Shown here: positions 55,163-64,000 of the stretch, in pieces | Position numbering within the stretch: the first letter of the stretch is position 1 | Layout: each line of letters opens with the position of its first letter | Source: Pollenia angustigena | Lineage: Eukaryota; Arthropoda; Insecta; Diptera; Polleniidae | Length of the DNA stretch: 64,000 nucleotides | Direction of reading: 5' to 3' | Assembly (NCBI GenBank): GCA_930367215.1 | Contig: OV884058.1 | Location: 107,593,802-107,657,801, forward strand | Made by a program: the position numbers and the translations under genes | Notes under the pieces: model-generated | What the model saw: only the letters and a program-made list of their open reading frames with translations | What the model was told of the DNA's origin: nothing | Database searches by the model: none

Positions 55163-55878
55163 TTTATCAATTTCTTTTAAAATTTATTTAGTTTGACTTG
55201 TGCTAAAATATTTACCGTAATTTTCACTAAACATGATTAACGTCAATTGTGTGTAAAATTTATTTTATTTAAAATACCAAAATATAAATAAATAAAACTA
55301 TGGCTGTTTAAAACATTGTTTCATAATAAGATAGATGTTTATAAGATGATGTTGTCCGAATACGAAAAAAAATATTCTTCCACATTGTCAAGGATTTTGA
55401 AAAATTGCAAAATGTGTTTTAAAGTTAAAATAAAACACACGTTATTTGAACTTACGTACAAACATCGATACACACATGTGTGGATTTTTGCATAAACGAT
55501 ATATTTAAGAAAATACAAATTTTATTAAAAAAAACATTATATAATTTTTTTATTGTAGACCCATAAATAATTTTATGTTGGAAATACTGAAAATTACAAT
55601 ACGATATGATATTTTTTTTTTTATTTATTTTCATTTGCTTCTAGACAAATGTCTCGATTAAGACTAAAGAAAACAAAATAACAACAAAAAGAAAAATATG
55701 GTCAATATGTTTGATTTTTGACGGTCGGCTGAGGGCATTTATTGTCTTCAATGAAATTCTTGTTTTTTTTTTTTAATTAAATTTCAAGTGATTTTTTTTA
55801 TATATGAAATGAATGAAAAATACCAACAATAATTTGAATAAAAAATTCGGTTGTCAAAATATTGTCAAATAGTAGTAC
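55163..55878. other. AT-rich sequence without recognised genes
   Basis: Apparently unique in the window; short A/T tracts only. Confidence 0.4.
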
Positions 55879-56143
55879 CAAGGCGAATTCGTTTTTCAGG
55901 TGGCGTTGAAAGCCCAGCTGTTCTACTTTTTCCCTAAATTAGAGAGAGGAATGTCAAAAGTTACTTGTGTTTTTTTATATATCCACCTACAAAAGCAACA
56001 AATAAAATATAATGTTGTGTTTTTGGTGTTGTTACTTGGTGTCGAATCGCCACCACCGTATACATGAATTCGTACAAAGCAAATTTATGCATACAGTGCC
56101 AGCAGGCTTTTCACTTTCACCTGTAATGAATTGGCCTTGGGGT
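55879..56143. mobile_element. Possible MITE related to the 60245-60682 family
   Basis: Left caaggcgaattcgtttttca and right (reverse strand) caaggccaattcattacagg are inverted repeats and share CAAGGCGAATTC with 60245. A clean 8-bp duplication is not seen (tagtagtac on the left, gggtagtat on the right). Confidence 0.45.
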
Positions 56144-56561
56144 AGTATAAGTTTAACAATTGACTAGTTAATCAAGGCGTCAATATAAAACTAGGAAGAA
56201 AGTATAGTTTTCAAGCCCAAGCATATAATTTCCTAGACCACAGTACTAACAAGCAAGTTTTCGACCCATGGGCAATCATGGACCCGGCAAATCAAAATTA
56301 TGTTTTTAGGCTAAAATTCATAAAACAGTTATATTATCAAGATATCAACATTTAAAAAAAAAATGTCCGCCAATTTTAAAACAACCAGCCAATGATATAA
56401 CATTTAAGCTTTTATAGAAATTATTGTCGCCAAATTTTATATAAGCACCAACATTTATAATAAAGTGGTCTTTTTATAAGAACTGTGGTAAAATATGGAC
56501 CGATTTATGATTACAATAATATAAGTTTGGACCAAACTTAAATCATAAAAAATTTAAAAAT

Positions 56562-57320
56562 GCAGCTATGCTTCTAATTTTTTCTAGACATATAAAAAAC
56601 GAAGTTACAAGCAAAAATAGCTGGGTAATTCCATGTCAAATCGACCAAGAGTTGGACCCGACCCCTTACGAGTTTAATGACATTTGGTGTGAAGGTTCCT
56701 TTTATCCTATAAGGAACATATATGAACAAAAAAAACCGAAATTCCGCAATAAATAATAAAGTGGGGTTGGTCATACATTTGACCCATCTAGGAGCATCCT
56801 ACGTGCAGGGACCGAATTAAAGAATTTTATTAAACCGCCATATTTGTATTTTTCAATATATGGTTTGTAGCCCTCTTTAAAATGACATTTAAACCATCTT
56901 CGTATGTAAAGTAGTTTTCGAAATATTGAAGAAATAATCTCAGCACATCCGGCTAATTCGGCGAAATTATGACATTTTGAATATGACATAACTTTTAAAA
57001 AGGAATTGTTAAAATTTTTTTTTGTTCATACATATATGTTCCTTATAGGAAAAAAGGAACGTTCTCACCAAAATTCATTCAAATCGAAAGTGGTCGAGTC
57101 CCACTCTTGGTCGATTTGACATGGAAATACCCAGCTATTAATGATTAAAATCTGTTTACAACGACTAAACATTTTAATTAAACTTAAGAATTTCATAAAA
57201 CGCCCCCTAAAAAATGAGACAAAAGATATAAAAGAGATAAAAGGCATGTATGTATGTCTCGAGAAAATCTTAAGGATAAAAAACTAATTGAGGTCAGTTA
57301 TACATTATATCCCCCTAGAG
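56562..57320. repeat. Dispersed repeat (type R4), interrupted
   Basis: gcagctatgcttctaatttt at 56562 matches 15181. 'gaccaaccccactttat' and 'gatg(c)ctcctagatgggtc' appear inverted at about 56750-56800. 57140-57310 matches 43290-43470 in reverse. A TA-flanked inverted-repeat element (56620-57135) and the hAT at 57321 break it up. Confidence 0.5.
56620..57135. mobile_element. TIR element (GCTGGGTAATTCCATGTCAA ends)
   Basis: Long inverted ends of about 100 bp, GCTGGGTAATTCCATGTCAA on the left and the complement of GCTGGGTATTTCCATGTCAA on the right, flanked by TA (56618-56619 and 57136-57137). Both arms include ttcct(a)taaggaacatatat. The interior carries the inverted R4 words. A partial copy is at 32690-33010. 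Confidence 0.75.
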
Positions 57321-57463
57321 TAGGGCTGCCAGAAATTTGAACCTATCAACCAGAACACATAGAAAAAATGGATAAAAAATTACACCAACAAAAAAGTTTT
57401 TTTAATACATGTGTATGTATATGTAAAAACCATTCATATTTAATTTTTAAATCCAAAAATATA

Positions 57464-57712
57464 TGAGGCTATTAGCGCAGGAGTGGTGTAACCCACAAAA
57501 TTAATTTGGTTACGGTTCTGTTGTTAGAAATTTTCTTTACACTGTTCTTTACAGTGCAATAGTCGAGTTAGCCAACTGTTTGTATCCAAAACAGATGGCG
57601 CTAGAAACATAGTGTTGCAAACCAAGTACTATTAGTGCAAGAGTAGTGTTAACTCCTCATTATCTCATAATAAGTAGTCTGCGGTTACACCACTTCTGCG
57701 CTGATAGCCTCA
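57464..57712. mobile_element. MITE (TGAGGCTATTAGCGCAGGAG), intact copy
   Basis: Ends TGAGGCTATTAGCGCAGGAG and the complement of TGAGGCTATCAGCGCAGAAG at 57693-57712, with tata on both sides. Same family as the split copy at 53789-55162, about 85-90% alike by eye. Confidence 0.85.
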
Positions 57713-57927
57713 TATATAAAAAAAATTAACGTGTACTTTATGTATACAAAAATTATGAAAAAAATAAGGAGTTGAGCTTAAAATATTTTAAACTATAATA
57801 CTTTTCAGAAGATTCCAATTTTTCTAGAACTTAATTTCGGTCTTTGATATAGTTATAAAACAGGCAGCATGTCATATTAAAATTAAACTAACATTAAATA
57901 ATACTCTCCAGTGTTTCAGTCTTTACT

Positions 57928-58105
57928 TGAGGGTTACACGATCAAGTTTTGCCTATCAAGTTTTAATACACTCACACTTTTTTACCAATACACTCATACT
58001 TTTAAAAATTGATACGAACTTGCCTTTAAAATTCTCCTGCCAGTGAGTGTTTCAATTTACGTTCAGGAAAACAGCTGAATTCAAGGTTAGTGAGCAAATT
58101 TTTCG
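57928..58105. repeat. Dispersed ~180-bp repeat (type R5), second copy
   Basis: Matches 14889-15072 through almost its whole length, with a 4-bp insertion (ttgata) as the main length difference. Confidence 0.75.
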
Positions 58106-58408
58106 TTTATCTTTATAAATTGTTTTCTTGATGAAACGTGTTTGGGCTGCTTTAGAGAAAGCAATTTGTTAACAACTAAAACCAGCAAAAACAAATTTTT
58201 TGTCTTGACCTGTACAAAAAACCAGGGCAATTTAATAGTGGACCAGGACACCAGGACAAGAAGTCTAAAACCAGAACAATCCTGGAAAACCAGGACGTAT
58301 GGCAGGCCTACCCTAGAGGCGAATCCTGGGCAGTTGTGGGAAATTTTCTTCAATATAATTCTAGTCAGTATTGAACGAACATTTTGTATGGGAGCCTACT
58401 TGTGCCTT

Positions 58409-58978
58409 CACGCAACGAAACAACATGGTTGTGGTAAACATATGCTAAGATCAACATATTATGATAAGATTTATTATTGTAGTAAACATATTACGATTAT
58501 TCTTGAATCATATTATGACCAAATATATTCGTAATATTAAATTATAATATTTTCGCCTTAATCATATTCTTATCGTTTTAATTATAATAAGTTAAGAAGT
58601 AATCATATTCTTACCATGTTAATCATTATAAATTAAGAAGAAATCATATTATTATCATGTTAATCATAATAAGTTAATCATAAAATATTTGAAAGAATCA
58701 TATTATGATTACTGTAATCATCAAATAATCAGTAGCTTATCACGTATAGAAAGTTATCTTGTTATGGTTGTAAGAAATTTAATATGTTATTATAATTTAG
58801 TTGTAAGAAAAATAATTATTTTACAGTCAACAATACTCAAATTTACAACTGCGATAAACATTGATATGTTAACAGTAACTATAATATTGCTGATATTAAA
58901 TAAAAATAACAATTTGTCGTTGTTTTTTTTATAGTGTAGTCGCCGTAACCGTGCTCAACCATATTTTTTCTCTGCGTG
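58409..58978 (-). mobile_element. 570-bp TIR element, compact relative of 50076-52562
   Basis: Ends CACGCAACGAAACAACATGG and, on the reverse strand, CACGCAGAGAAAAAATATGG; right flank TA (58979-58980), left flank TT. Both arms match those of the larger element in reverse order. The interior is made of repeated 'atcatattatgatta' words. Non-coding. Confidence 0.8.
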
Positions 58979-59584
58979 TAGCATGTATTTTTGTGTCCCG
59001 TCATTAGGGAACAATGTGTTCTAGATATTGACACCGTCAATACCAATCAGTCTGTTAGAATTTGCTATTTTCGCACCTTTCGACTCCTTTACCTTTTTTT
59101 CACCAACCTGGGCTGCCAACCCAGCATTTACTTTTTTAAATTAAAAGTGACTGGAATATAATAAACATCATTATCACACTCGTGATATGTAGAAAGTAGG
59201 CGTTTCATTTAACGGGTTTTGTTAAAATTTTCAAACATATCAATATAAATCTTCAATAAGTGTGATAATTAAGTTAAGTTTTACTACGACAACTCTTTAT
59301 TCCTTGTAACTTTTCCAATAGTTATAAGAAATTAACGCAATGAACGCAATGAACGCCTTTAATATTTTGACATCCTACTGTTGTTATTTTGACAACATAC
59401 TGTTTTCATTTTGAAAATGGAAAAATCGTTTGCGAATCAAAAAAAACTGTTACATGTTTTTTTTTTATTTCGTAGTATTTTTACTTTGAGCCAACACTCA
59501 GGGGATGCACCCTACTAATGTAATAATGTATTGTAATGGTATAAGGAAAAGAAAAGAGGAGAGTAGTGTTAGGAAAGTGGAAAA
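58979..59584. other. AT-rich sequence without recognised genes
   Basis: A direct 'tgaacgcaa' repeat at 59338-59355. The last ~80 bp may be the 3' untranslated part of the retrotransposon fragment that follows on the minus strand. Confidence 0.4.
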
Positions 59585-60150
59585 GGAAAGTAGTGCTTGT
59601 GCACATTTTATTTGAATTTTTCCAAATTGTAGTCGACAGGGAAGACTTCTACTGGGAGTCGATTCTACATACGGCTAGTTCGACCGAGAAACGAATTTTC
59701 TCCGTAATGCGTTGTGCGATACATTGGACAGTCGACAACGAACAGAAGTTATCTGCTGGAAAGTCGAGTACTACGTACAATGACACACAACCCACATTCC
59801 GACGATGCTCCAATGCGTCAATAGAGCTGGATACACTACTGTCATTGATGACTTAAACGCACTCCTTTGCACCCGATCCAAAAACTTCAAGATAGACCTT
59901 GAAGTACCTGCCCAGAAATGGGAGTTGTATTAAACTTTCGGTTGGATATAGGCGGAATAAATACGGAGGCGATAGTTTTAAGAAACCAAGGCACTTAAAT
60001 GCTTCTTTCGACACTTGAAAAACATGTTGGTTCCAACTAACATCATATTTGATTTTCATGCCTAGACATCAAGAGTGTCTGATTCCTCAATATCTATACC
60101 TGCCACAGATGACGCTGACTTTACAAGACGTCTGTGGGTCAACATACAAC
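59585..60150 (-). pseudogene. Jockey-like non-LTR reverse transcriptase, C-terminal remnant
   Basis: Reading the minus strand from about 60150: SASSVAGIDIEESDTLDV, then after stops MKIKYDVSWNQHVFQVSKEA and FKCLGFLK, then YNSHFWAGTSRSILKFW in another frame, and finally VVDCPMYRTTHYGENSFLGR, TSRM, a stop, and NRLPVEVFPVDYNLEKFK. These follow the C-terminal order of jockey-group reverse transcriptases (W..H...V.KEA.KCLGFLK, MEYNSH.WAGAS..., and a final ENSFF.RT.R.WN.LP..VFP..Y....FK). Several frameshifts and stops show a long-dead copy. The catalytic palm is not present. Confidence 0.8.
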
Positions 60151-60244
60151 AGTGGGTCTTCACGATCGCACTTATTTCGGAGAATAAAAATTGAACAATG
60201 TCGGAGAAAATTTAAGTGAATTCGACATATGGTTATGTTGTGTG

Positions 60245-60682
60245 CAAGGCGAATTCATAAAGGTGATATTTTCGAGTCATCTGTTTATTGTTTATTTCCT
60301 TGTGTGTATACTAAATGTCAAGCGTTATTTACATTTTGTGAAAAAATTTGTTAAAATTTAAAATCTAAATCAAGAAAAAAAAATTTATTTAAATGTAATA
60401 AAACAAAAAAAAGTGAGCAAAAATATTAACAAGAGGATTTTAAAAGGCGTAAGGAATACGTGGAGCCACAATAAATTTGCAATAAAGGAAAAAGATTCAC
60501 CTTTTAAAGCAATTTTGTATAAGTATTTCATAAACAAACAAATTCCTTTTATATTTTCAACCAATAATTTTGACATTCACTCTAATTTTTTCCAAAAACA
60601 AAATACATAGTATTTTTTAAAAGAAAGGGATAGCTAGCATAATGCTATCTCATGATGCGGTCACCTTTATGAATTCGCCTTG
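60245..60682. mobile_element. hAT MITE (CAAGGCGAATTCATAAAGGT ends)
   Basis: Inverted ends CAAGGCGAATTCATAAAGGT and, on the reverse strand, the same 20 bases, flanked by a perfect 8-bp duplication gttgtgtg (60237-60244 and 60683-60690). Length 438 bp. The two frames inside are on opposite strands of the same A/T-rich sequence and are not genes. Confidence 0.93.
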
Positions 60683-60690
60683 GTTGTGTG

Positions 60691-61192
60691 ACAACTGTTT
60701 TGCTAAATTTGTTAAACAAGAACTTAAAATTTCGCGAAACGTTATAACTATAACATATAAATCGTTAAAAATTTAAATATCAAAATTTAGTTTATAAATC
60801 GTGAAATATACATAATTAATGCACCTTTTAAGAACTTCACCAATAATTGTACTATTTGAAGATAATTTGCCCCTTTATAAGGCCTTTTTCGTTGTCATTC
60901 TAAAGACATTTTTTCTTGAATTGATAAATAGAGTATTTTGACTTTATTATTTTTGATTTGACAACGTTTCATTGTCACTTCAATAACATCCGTTGACAGT
61001 TTCAAAACGTTTTAGTTTTCGCTTGCTTAACTATTTACTACAGACCACGTGGTTGGTCCTCATTTGAAAACTGTGTAAATGGAACTTTTTTAGAAAGATG
61101 TCGATGCTCTTAAACCAGGATATGCTTTTAAAATTTTTATTTTCAAAGTATAAATGTTAATAACACTGTGCAACAAAAAAAAACAGCCTCAA
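60691..61192. other. AT-rich sequence without recognised genes
   Basis: No repeat partner or reading frame is supported. Confidence 0.4.
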
Positions 61193-61321
61193 CACTTGCA
61201 ATGCGAAATGAAAGTAGACTACTTGTAGAGCAAATCTGCCAAAGGGTTTTGAAAAGTTAGCTCGTGTTCCTGAAATATGACCCCTTAAGTTTTTAAATTT
61301 TTTGAAAAGGCGTTTGGTATA

Positions 61322-61534
61322 AGACCGCATTTACATTACGCAATTAACACCGAGTTTTTTTTCTATTTTCTTGTAAAAAAAGTTGCTACGAAACTCTTTT
61401 CACATTAACATTCAAATTTTTTTCGAGCATTTTTTATACTTTTTCAACCCCGTTTTCTTCCCACACCTCTTGCTAATAAACAAAAAGTTGCATCCGAAAG
61501 TTGCGGCGTTAATTGCATAATGTAAATCTGGTCT
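61322..61534. mobile_element. MITE with TA flanks
   Basis: Inverted ends AGACCGCATTTACATTACGC and the complement of AGACCAGATTTACATTATGC, each followed inwards by aattaac(a/g)ccg. Flanks TA (61320-61321) and TA (61535-61536). 213 bp, non-coding. Confidence 0.75.
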
Positions 61535-61657
61535 TAGTCAAAGAAAATATGGGTAAATTCAAAGTGTTGAACGTGACAGCTGTACGCATCAAAATGCAAT
61601 AACTTTTTAAACAACAAATATTTTTACGTTCTCTTAACCCTTAAATTATAGCACTTA

Positions 61658-61783
61658 GGGCCATTATTATAACTTGGCGTTAGCTGTTATCCGACAGTTA
61701 ACAGACGCTTTTTGACAGATAACACATTATTATCTGTCAATTTAATCTTAACTTTAGCTAACTTCAAGTTGTAATAATGGCCC
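61658..61783. mobile_element. 126-bp MITE (GGGCCATTATTATAACTTG ends)
   Basis: GGGCCATTATTATAACTTG at 61658 and the complement of GGGCCATTATTACAACTTG at 61783. Inner gacagataac/ttatctgtc words form a second stem. Flanked by TTA and TAA. Confidence 0.75.
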
Positions 61784-62576
61784 TAAGAAAGCACTGTTAT
61801 CTATGCTTAAGTTTATGGAGGGCGCAATCCTAGGTCAAAGATAATATAATTTTTAATAAAAGTAGTTTTTGTTGCCATGTAAAAAAGGCGTAATTCAGCG
61901 AAACCTGGCACAATTTTTTAGTCAAACTACTTTCAGAATTTTACGTAGCAATGTCATATTAAAATGTCTTTGGTTTGATTCCAAAATCTTCTGTAAACGG
62001 ATTTGCAACATTCCGGGCCTTGAAATTTTTGAATTTTTCGAAAACCCCGTTTTACATACATTGCCAATTTTTTGGTCTTAGAAGACCCCTAGGGAAATTT
62101 AATGCAGAAAATATTCGTAGAACATTTTAACCCTCTAAAGTGCCGTTTTAGTATATTTTTGTGTGGAAGTTAAGAAATGACCCCTTAAAATAAGTGTTAG
62201 AGGGTTAATATATTCTAAGAAAAGAATCGCCATACAATTCTACTGAAGACATCTGAAATTATTTTTTAGCTCAGAAATACATTCAGTAAATTTTTTTGAG
62301 TTATACCAAACGCCTTTTCAAAAAATGCATGCCCCTATTGCAGTTCTCCACTCAACTCAGTTTGGTCGTGTTGGAGTCAACCCAACTTATGCACAACCAA
62401 ACTCATTTTAGGTATTGTGATACCCAACTATTTTTAGTTAAGTTTGCTATAAAGCTGTCAACTTAAAATATCGATTTGCCAACTTTAAATATAACGTTTG
62501 ACAAGTGAAAATTTTATAAAAATGTATAATTTTTTAAAATAAAAGTATTTTTAATTGTTGTGTTGAATAAAAAGTA

Positions 62577-62701
62577 TTTATTATTGATATTAGTGGTGAT
62601 TTATTTAATGATGATGAAAAGGAAAACTCATGTATAGATGCGCTACGTACAAGAAGACAAATTCGTACTGATTCCAACCCTATTGAACTTCCCAGTGCCA
62701 A
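62577..62701 (+). pseudogene. Harbinger transposase (HARBI1-like) first-exon remnant
   Basis: The plus-strand frame reads FIIDISGDLFNDDEKENSCI and DALRTRRQIRTDSNPIELPS, then AK, and a 5' splice-like gtaagaac follows at 62702. The stretch R-x-x-R-x-x-S-N-P-x-E-L-P is the conserved N-terminal block of Harbinger transposases and the domesticated HARBI1. No in-frame ATG is near (a TAA lies just upstream) and the rest of the nuclease domain is missing, so it is a remnant. Whether the donor was used cannot be judged. Confidence 0.65.
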
Positions 62702-62914
62702 GTAAGAACTTCTAATAAGTAACGAAACTTTCTTGTGCCTGATGAGTTCTTCAGGTTGGGGTTGCTTTTGGTCAATCTGCTTGTTGTATTATTGGTTAAA
62801 CTGACTCGGTAAAATTGTCACTTGATGGTGGAATATTTTCAACACCAAATACTTGGCCGGACTTGTAATACAAGAGCTGCGAAACAGTATCCTCAAGGCT
62901 ATTTAATGGAACTT

Positions 62915-63180
62915 CTTGTTGGCAAGTTTTTTCTTTATACTTGCCTTGTAGTATATCCAAACCTGTGCCAAGAATATTATAATTAGATTAAGAAGATTAT
63001 AAGTGTTTAAAAGAAGTTCTTGTCGTGGTCCCAAACTATTTAACTTTACTATAAACTCTTCCCATAACTGCTTACATGAATTTTTCATCATACCAAACTT
63101 TGGTGTTTTCCGCGAACAATTTCTAAGTTTCTCTATATAAGCTGGACGAGCCGCTCAAATTGAGCTTTCGTTTTTATTTT
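62915..63180 (-). pseudogene. Harbinger Myb/MADF-type DNA-binding protein remnant
   Basis: The minus strand reads AQFERLVQLI, a stop, RNLEIVRGK, then in the next frame TPKFGMMKNSCKQLWEEFIV and KLNSLGPRQ. After about 50 AT-rich bases ending ttggcacag, it resumes VWIYYKASIKKKLANKK. This fits the trihelix/MADF-like protein of PIF/Harbinger elements (F...W..L...LN..GP....W...W.D.K...K.KL), with a short intron spliced at ttggcacag at about 62962-62970. One stop and one frameshift break it. In active elements of this group the protein helps import the transposase and bind the ends. Confidence 0.7.
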
Positions 63181-63597
63181 CAAACTAATAAAAGTTTTTA
63201 AAAAAACCGGAAAAGTTATTACAAAAATGTGTGCATACGATTTCTCCATTTTGTGTTCGATTTTTACCGAATTTGAAAAAAATAAACTTTAACTGCCAAT
63301 AACACAACTACTTTTTAGCAGTTGTGTGTATTTAACATTTTTGTCGACCAAACTTTTACAAAGTTGAAAACGGCAATACCACGAAACAAACAGATACACA
63401 ACTGAATAGCCAACTGCCAGTTGAGTTGAGAATGGCAATGTGAATTTATCAAAGACAACCAAACTGTTACAAGTGGAGAACCGCAATAGGGGCATCAAAA
63501 ATTTAAGAGGACCATGTTTCGATAACCCGAGCTAACTTTTTAAACCCCTTGGGCATATTTGCTCTACTAGTAGTCTTCTTTCATTTCGCGTTGCAAG

Positions 63598-64000
63598 CAG
63601 TGTGACCACAACTAAAAAAAAATTGGATGCTAAATGGGGATTAAAACAATGCTAAAAATGCTAAAAGTAAAATATGAAAATGCTAAAAAAATGCTAAATT
63701 TTTTTAAATAATTGTATCATTTTAATGAATGAATTATGCATTAATTTACCTGTAAATATTATATTTCTTTAAAATAAAATGAAATTTATATAAAAAAAAT
63801 TATATACATACATATATTTATTTAATAAAAACAATTCAGTAGTTTGACAAAAGTTAGCGATTTTCTAACCAAAAAAACAAAAGGCCCTATCTACAAAAAA
63901 TTACATGATAAACGCTTAAAGCCCTAACCTACAGTTTGCAAAATATGCAACATTGTCAACTGACAAAAAAAAAACTATTAAGGCGCAACCATAATGTGCT
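63598..64000 (+). mobile_element. Partial hAT-like element at the window edge
   Basis: Starts cagtgtgaccacaac at 63598, a hAT-style terminus, and is followed by at least six atgctaaa motifs in 100 bp, the sort of subterminal repetition seen in the complete hAT elements here. The other end lies beyond 64000, so the call depends on sequence that is not shown. The 8 bases before it are gttgcaag. Confidence 0.5.

Larger units (their letters stand above)
57321..58310. mobile_element. Non-autonomous hAT element (TAGGGCTGCCAG ends)
   Basis: Inverted ends TAGGGCTGCCAGAAATTTG and, on the reverse strand, TAGGCCTGCCATACGTCCTG, flanked by a perfect 8-bp duplication ccctagag (57313-57320 and 58311-58318). 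Subterminal ccagga/accag motifs. It contains two other repeats (57464-57712 and 57928-58105) and interrupts an R4 repeat that continues at 58318. The 130-codon frame at 58142 crosses the element end and is not a gene. Confidence 0.9.
62331..63493. mobile_element. PIF/Harbinger element, deleted
   Basis: Inverted ends GCCCCTATTGCAGTTCTCCA and the complement of GCCCCTATTGCGGTTCTCCA. Caac/gttg-rich subterminal sequence. It carries a Harbinger transposase first-exon remnant on the plus strand and a Myb/MADF-type second gene on the minus strand, the two-gene layout of PIF/Harbinger elements. The short flanks (gcat and atca) do not show a clear 3-bp duplication. Confidence 0.75.
61193..63597. mobile_element. 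Long-TIR element with two nested elements
   Basis: The left arm (61193 to about 61321, with aaaaggcgtttggtata at its inner end) is matched by an inverted right arm made of two pieces: 62304-62330 (tataccaaacgccttttcaa) and 63494-63597 (gagctaactttttaaa...ctactagtagtcttctttca). The right arm is split by the Harbinger element 62331-63493, and the left arm's inner end is followed by a MITE (61322-61534). The middle (61540-62290) shows no transposase. Confidence 0.7.

Noticed and set aside
58142..58534. 130-codon frame
   Set aside because: It crosses the end of the hAT at 58310 and the start of another element at 58409, so it is a chance opening.

Overview
The window looks like a transposon graveyard from the genome of a higher fly (Diptera, probably a calyptrate). 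The DNA is very AT-rich and has no convincing multi-exon host gene. It is packed with insect-type DNA transposons (hAT, mariner/pogo, PIF/Harbinger), fragments of non-LTR retrotransposons, tRNA-derived SINEs, foldback repeats and minisatellites. Several repeats begin with a 'taccctccaccac' or 'tacccacaccac' type palindrome and contain a 'ccgtctgtc' stretch, a style I associate with dispersed repeats of muscid, calliphorid and drosophilid flies. That placement is from memory and was not tested by a search.

Layout. 0-8 kb: a hAT element with TATCGATA clusters at both ends; a palindromic minisatellite split by a second hAT that carries pogo- and mariner-type debris; a SINE; a large foldback; and a 1 kb array of TTTTCTATAGAAAA palindromes. 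8-13 kb: a fly dispersed repeat split by a mariner element, itself split by a Harbinger-like MITE, then an interleaved inverted SINE structure. 13-26 kb: dispersed repeats, a 132-bp tandem repeat, one short two-helix reading frame that may be a real exon, a hAT element that splits a GC-richer open segment, and several MITEs. 26-34 kb: a tandem array of a dispersed repeat whose last two units are a near-perfect 936-bp duplication, more hAT elements and a diverged tandem duplication. 36-45 kb: a four-level nest of repeats, a SINE and paired dispersed repeats. 46-49 kb: a degenerate minisatellite built on CAAC...GTTG. 49-60 kb: three reverse-transcriptase remnants from at least two non-LTR lineages, a MITE family, and hAT elements nested in MITEs. 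60-64 kb: a hAT MITE, then a large inverted-repeat element holding a PIF/Harbinger copy with remnants of both of its genes, and the start of another hAT-like element at the edge.

Nothing here suggests genes working together as a pathway. The best-supported statements are structural: at least eleven hAT-type insertions are bounded by matching or near-matching 8-bp target duplications, so their ends are defined to the base and an order of insertion can be read from the nesting. Most reading frames of 60-130 codons are chance openings in AT-rich repeats. Coding remnants that I trust are transposon proteins: hAT C-terminus, mariner-like transposases, a pogo-type helix-turn-helix, three reverse transcriptases, and Harbinger transposase plus Myb/MADF exons. 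Three short frames (17983-18240 +, 31088-31291 -, 36572-36760 -) have less AT-biased codons and could be host exons or unrecognised pseudogenes.
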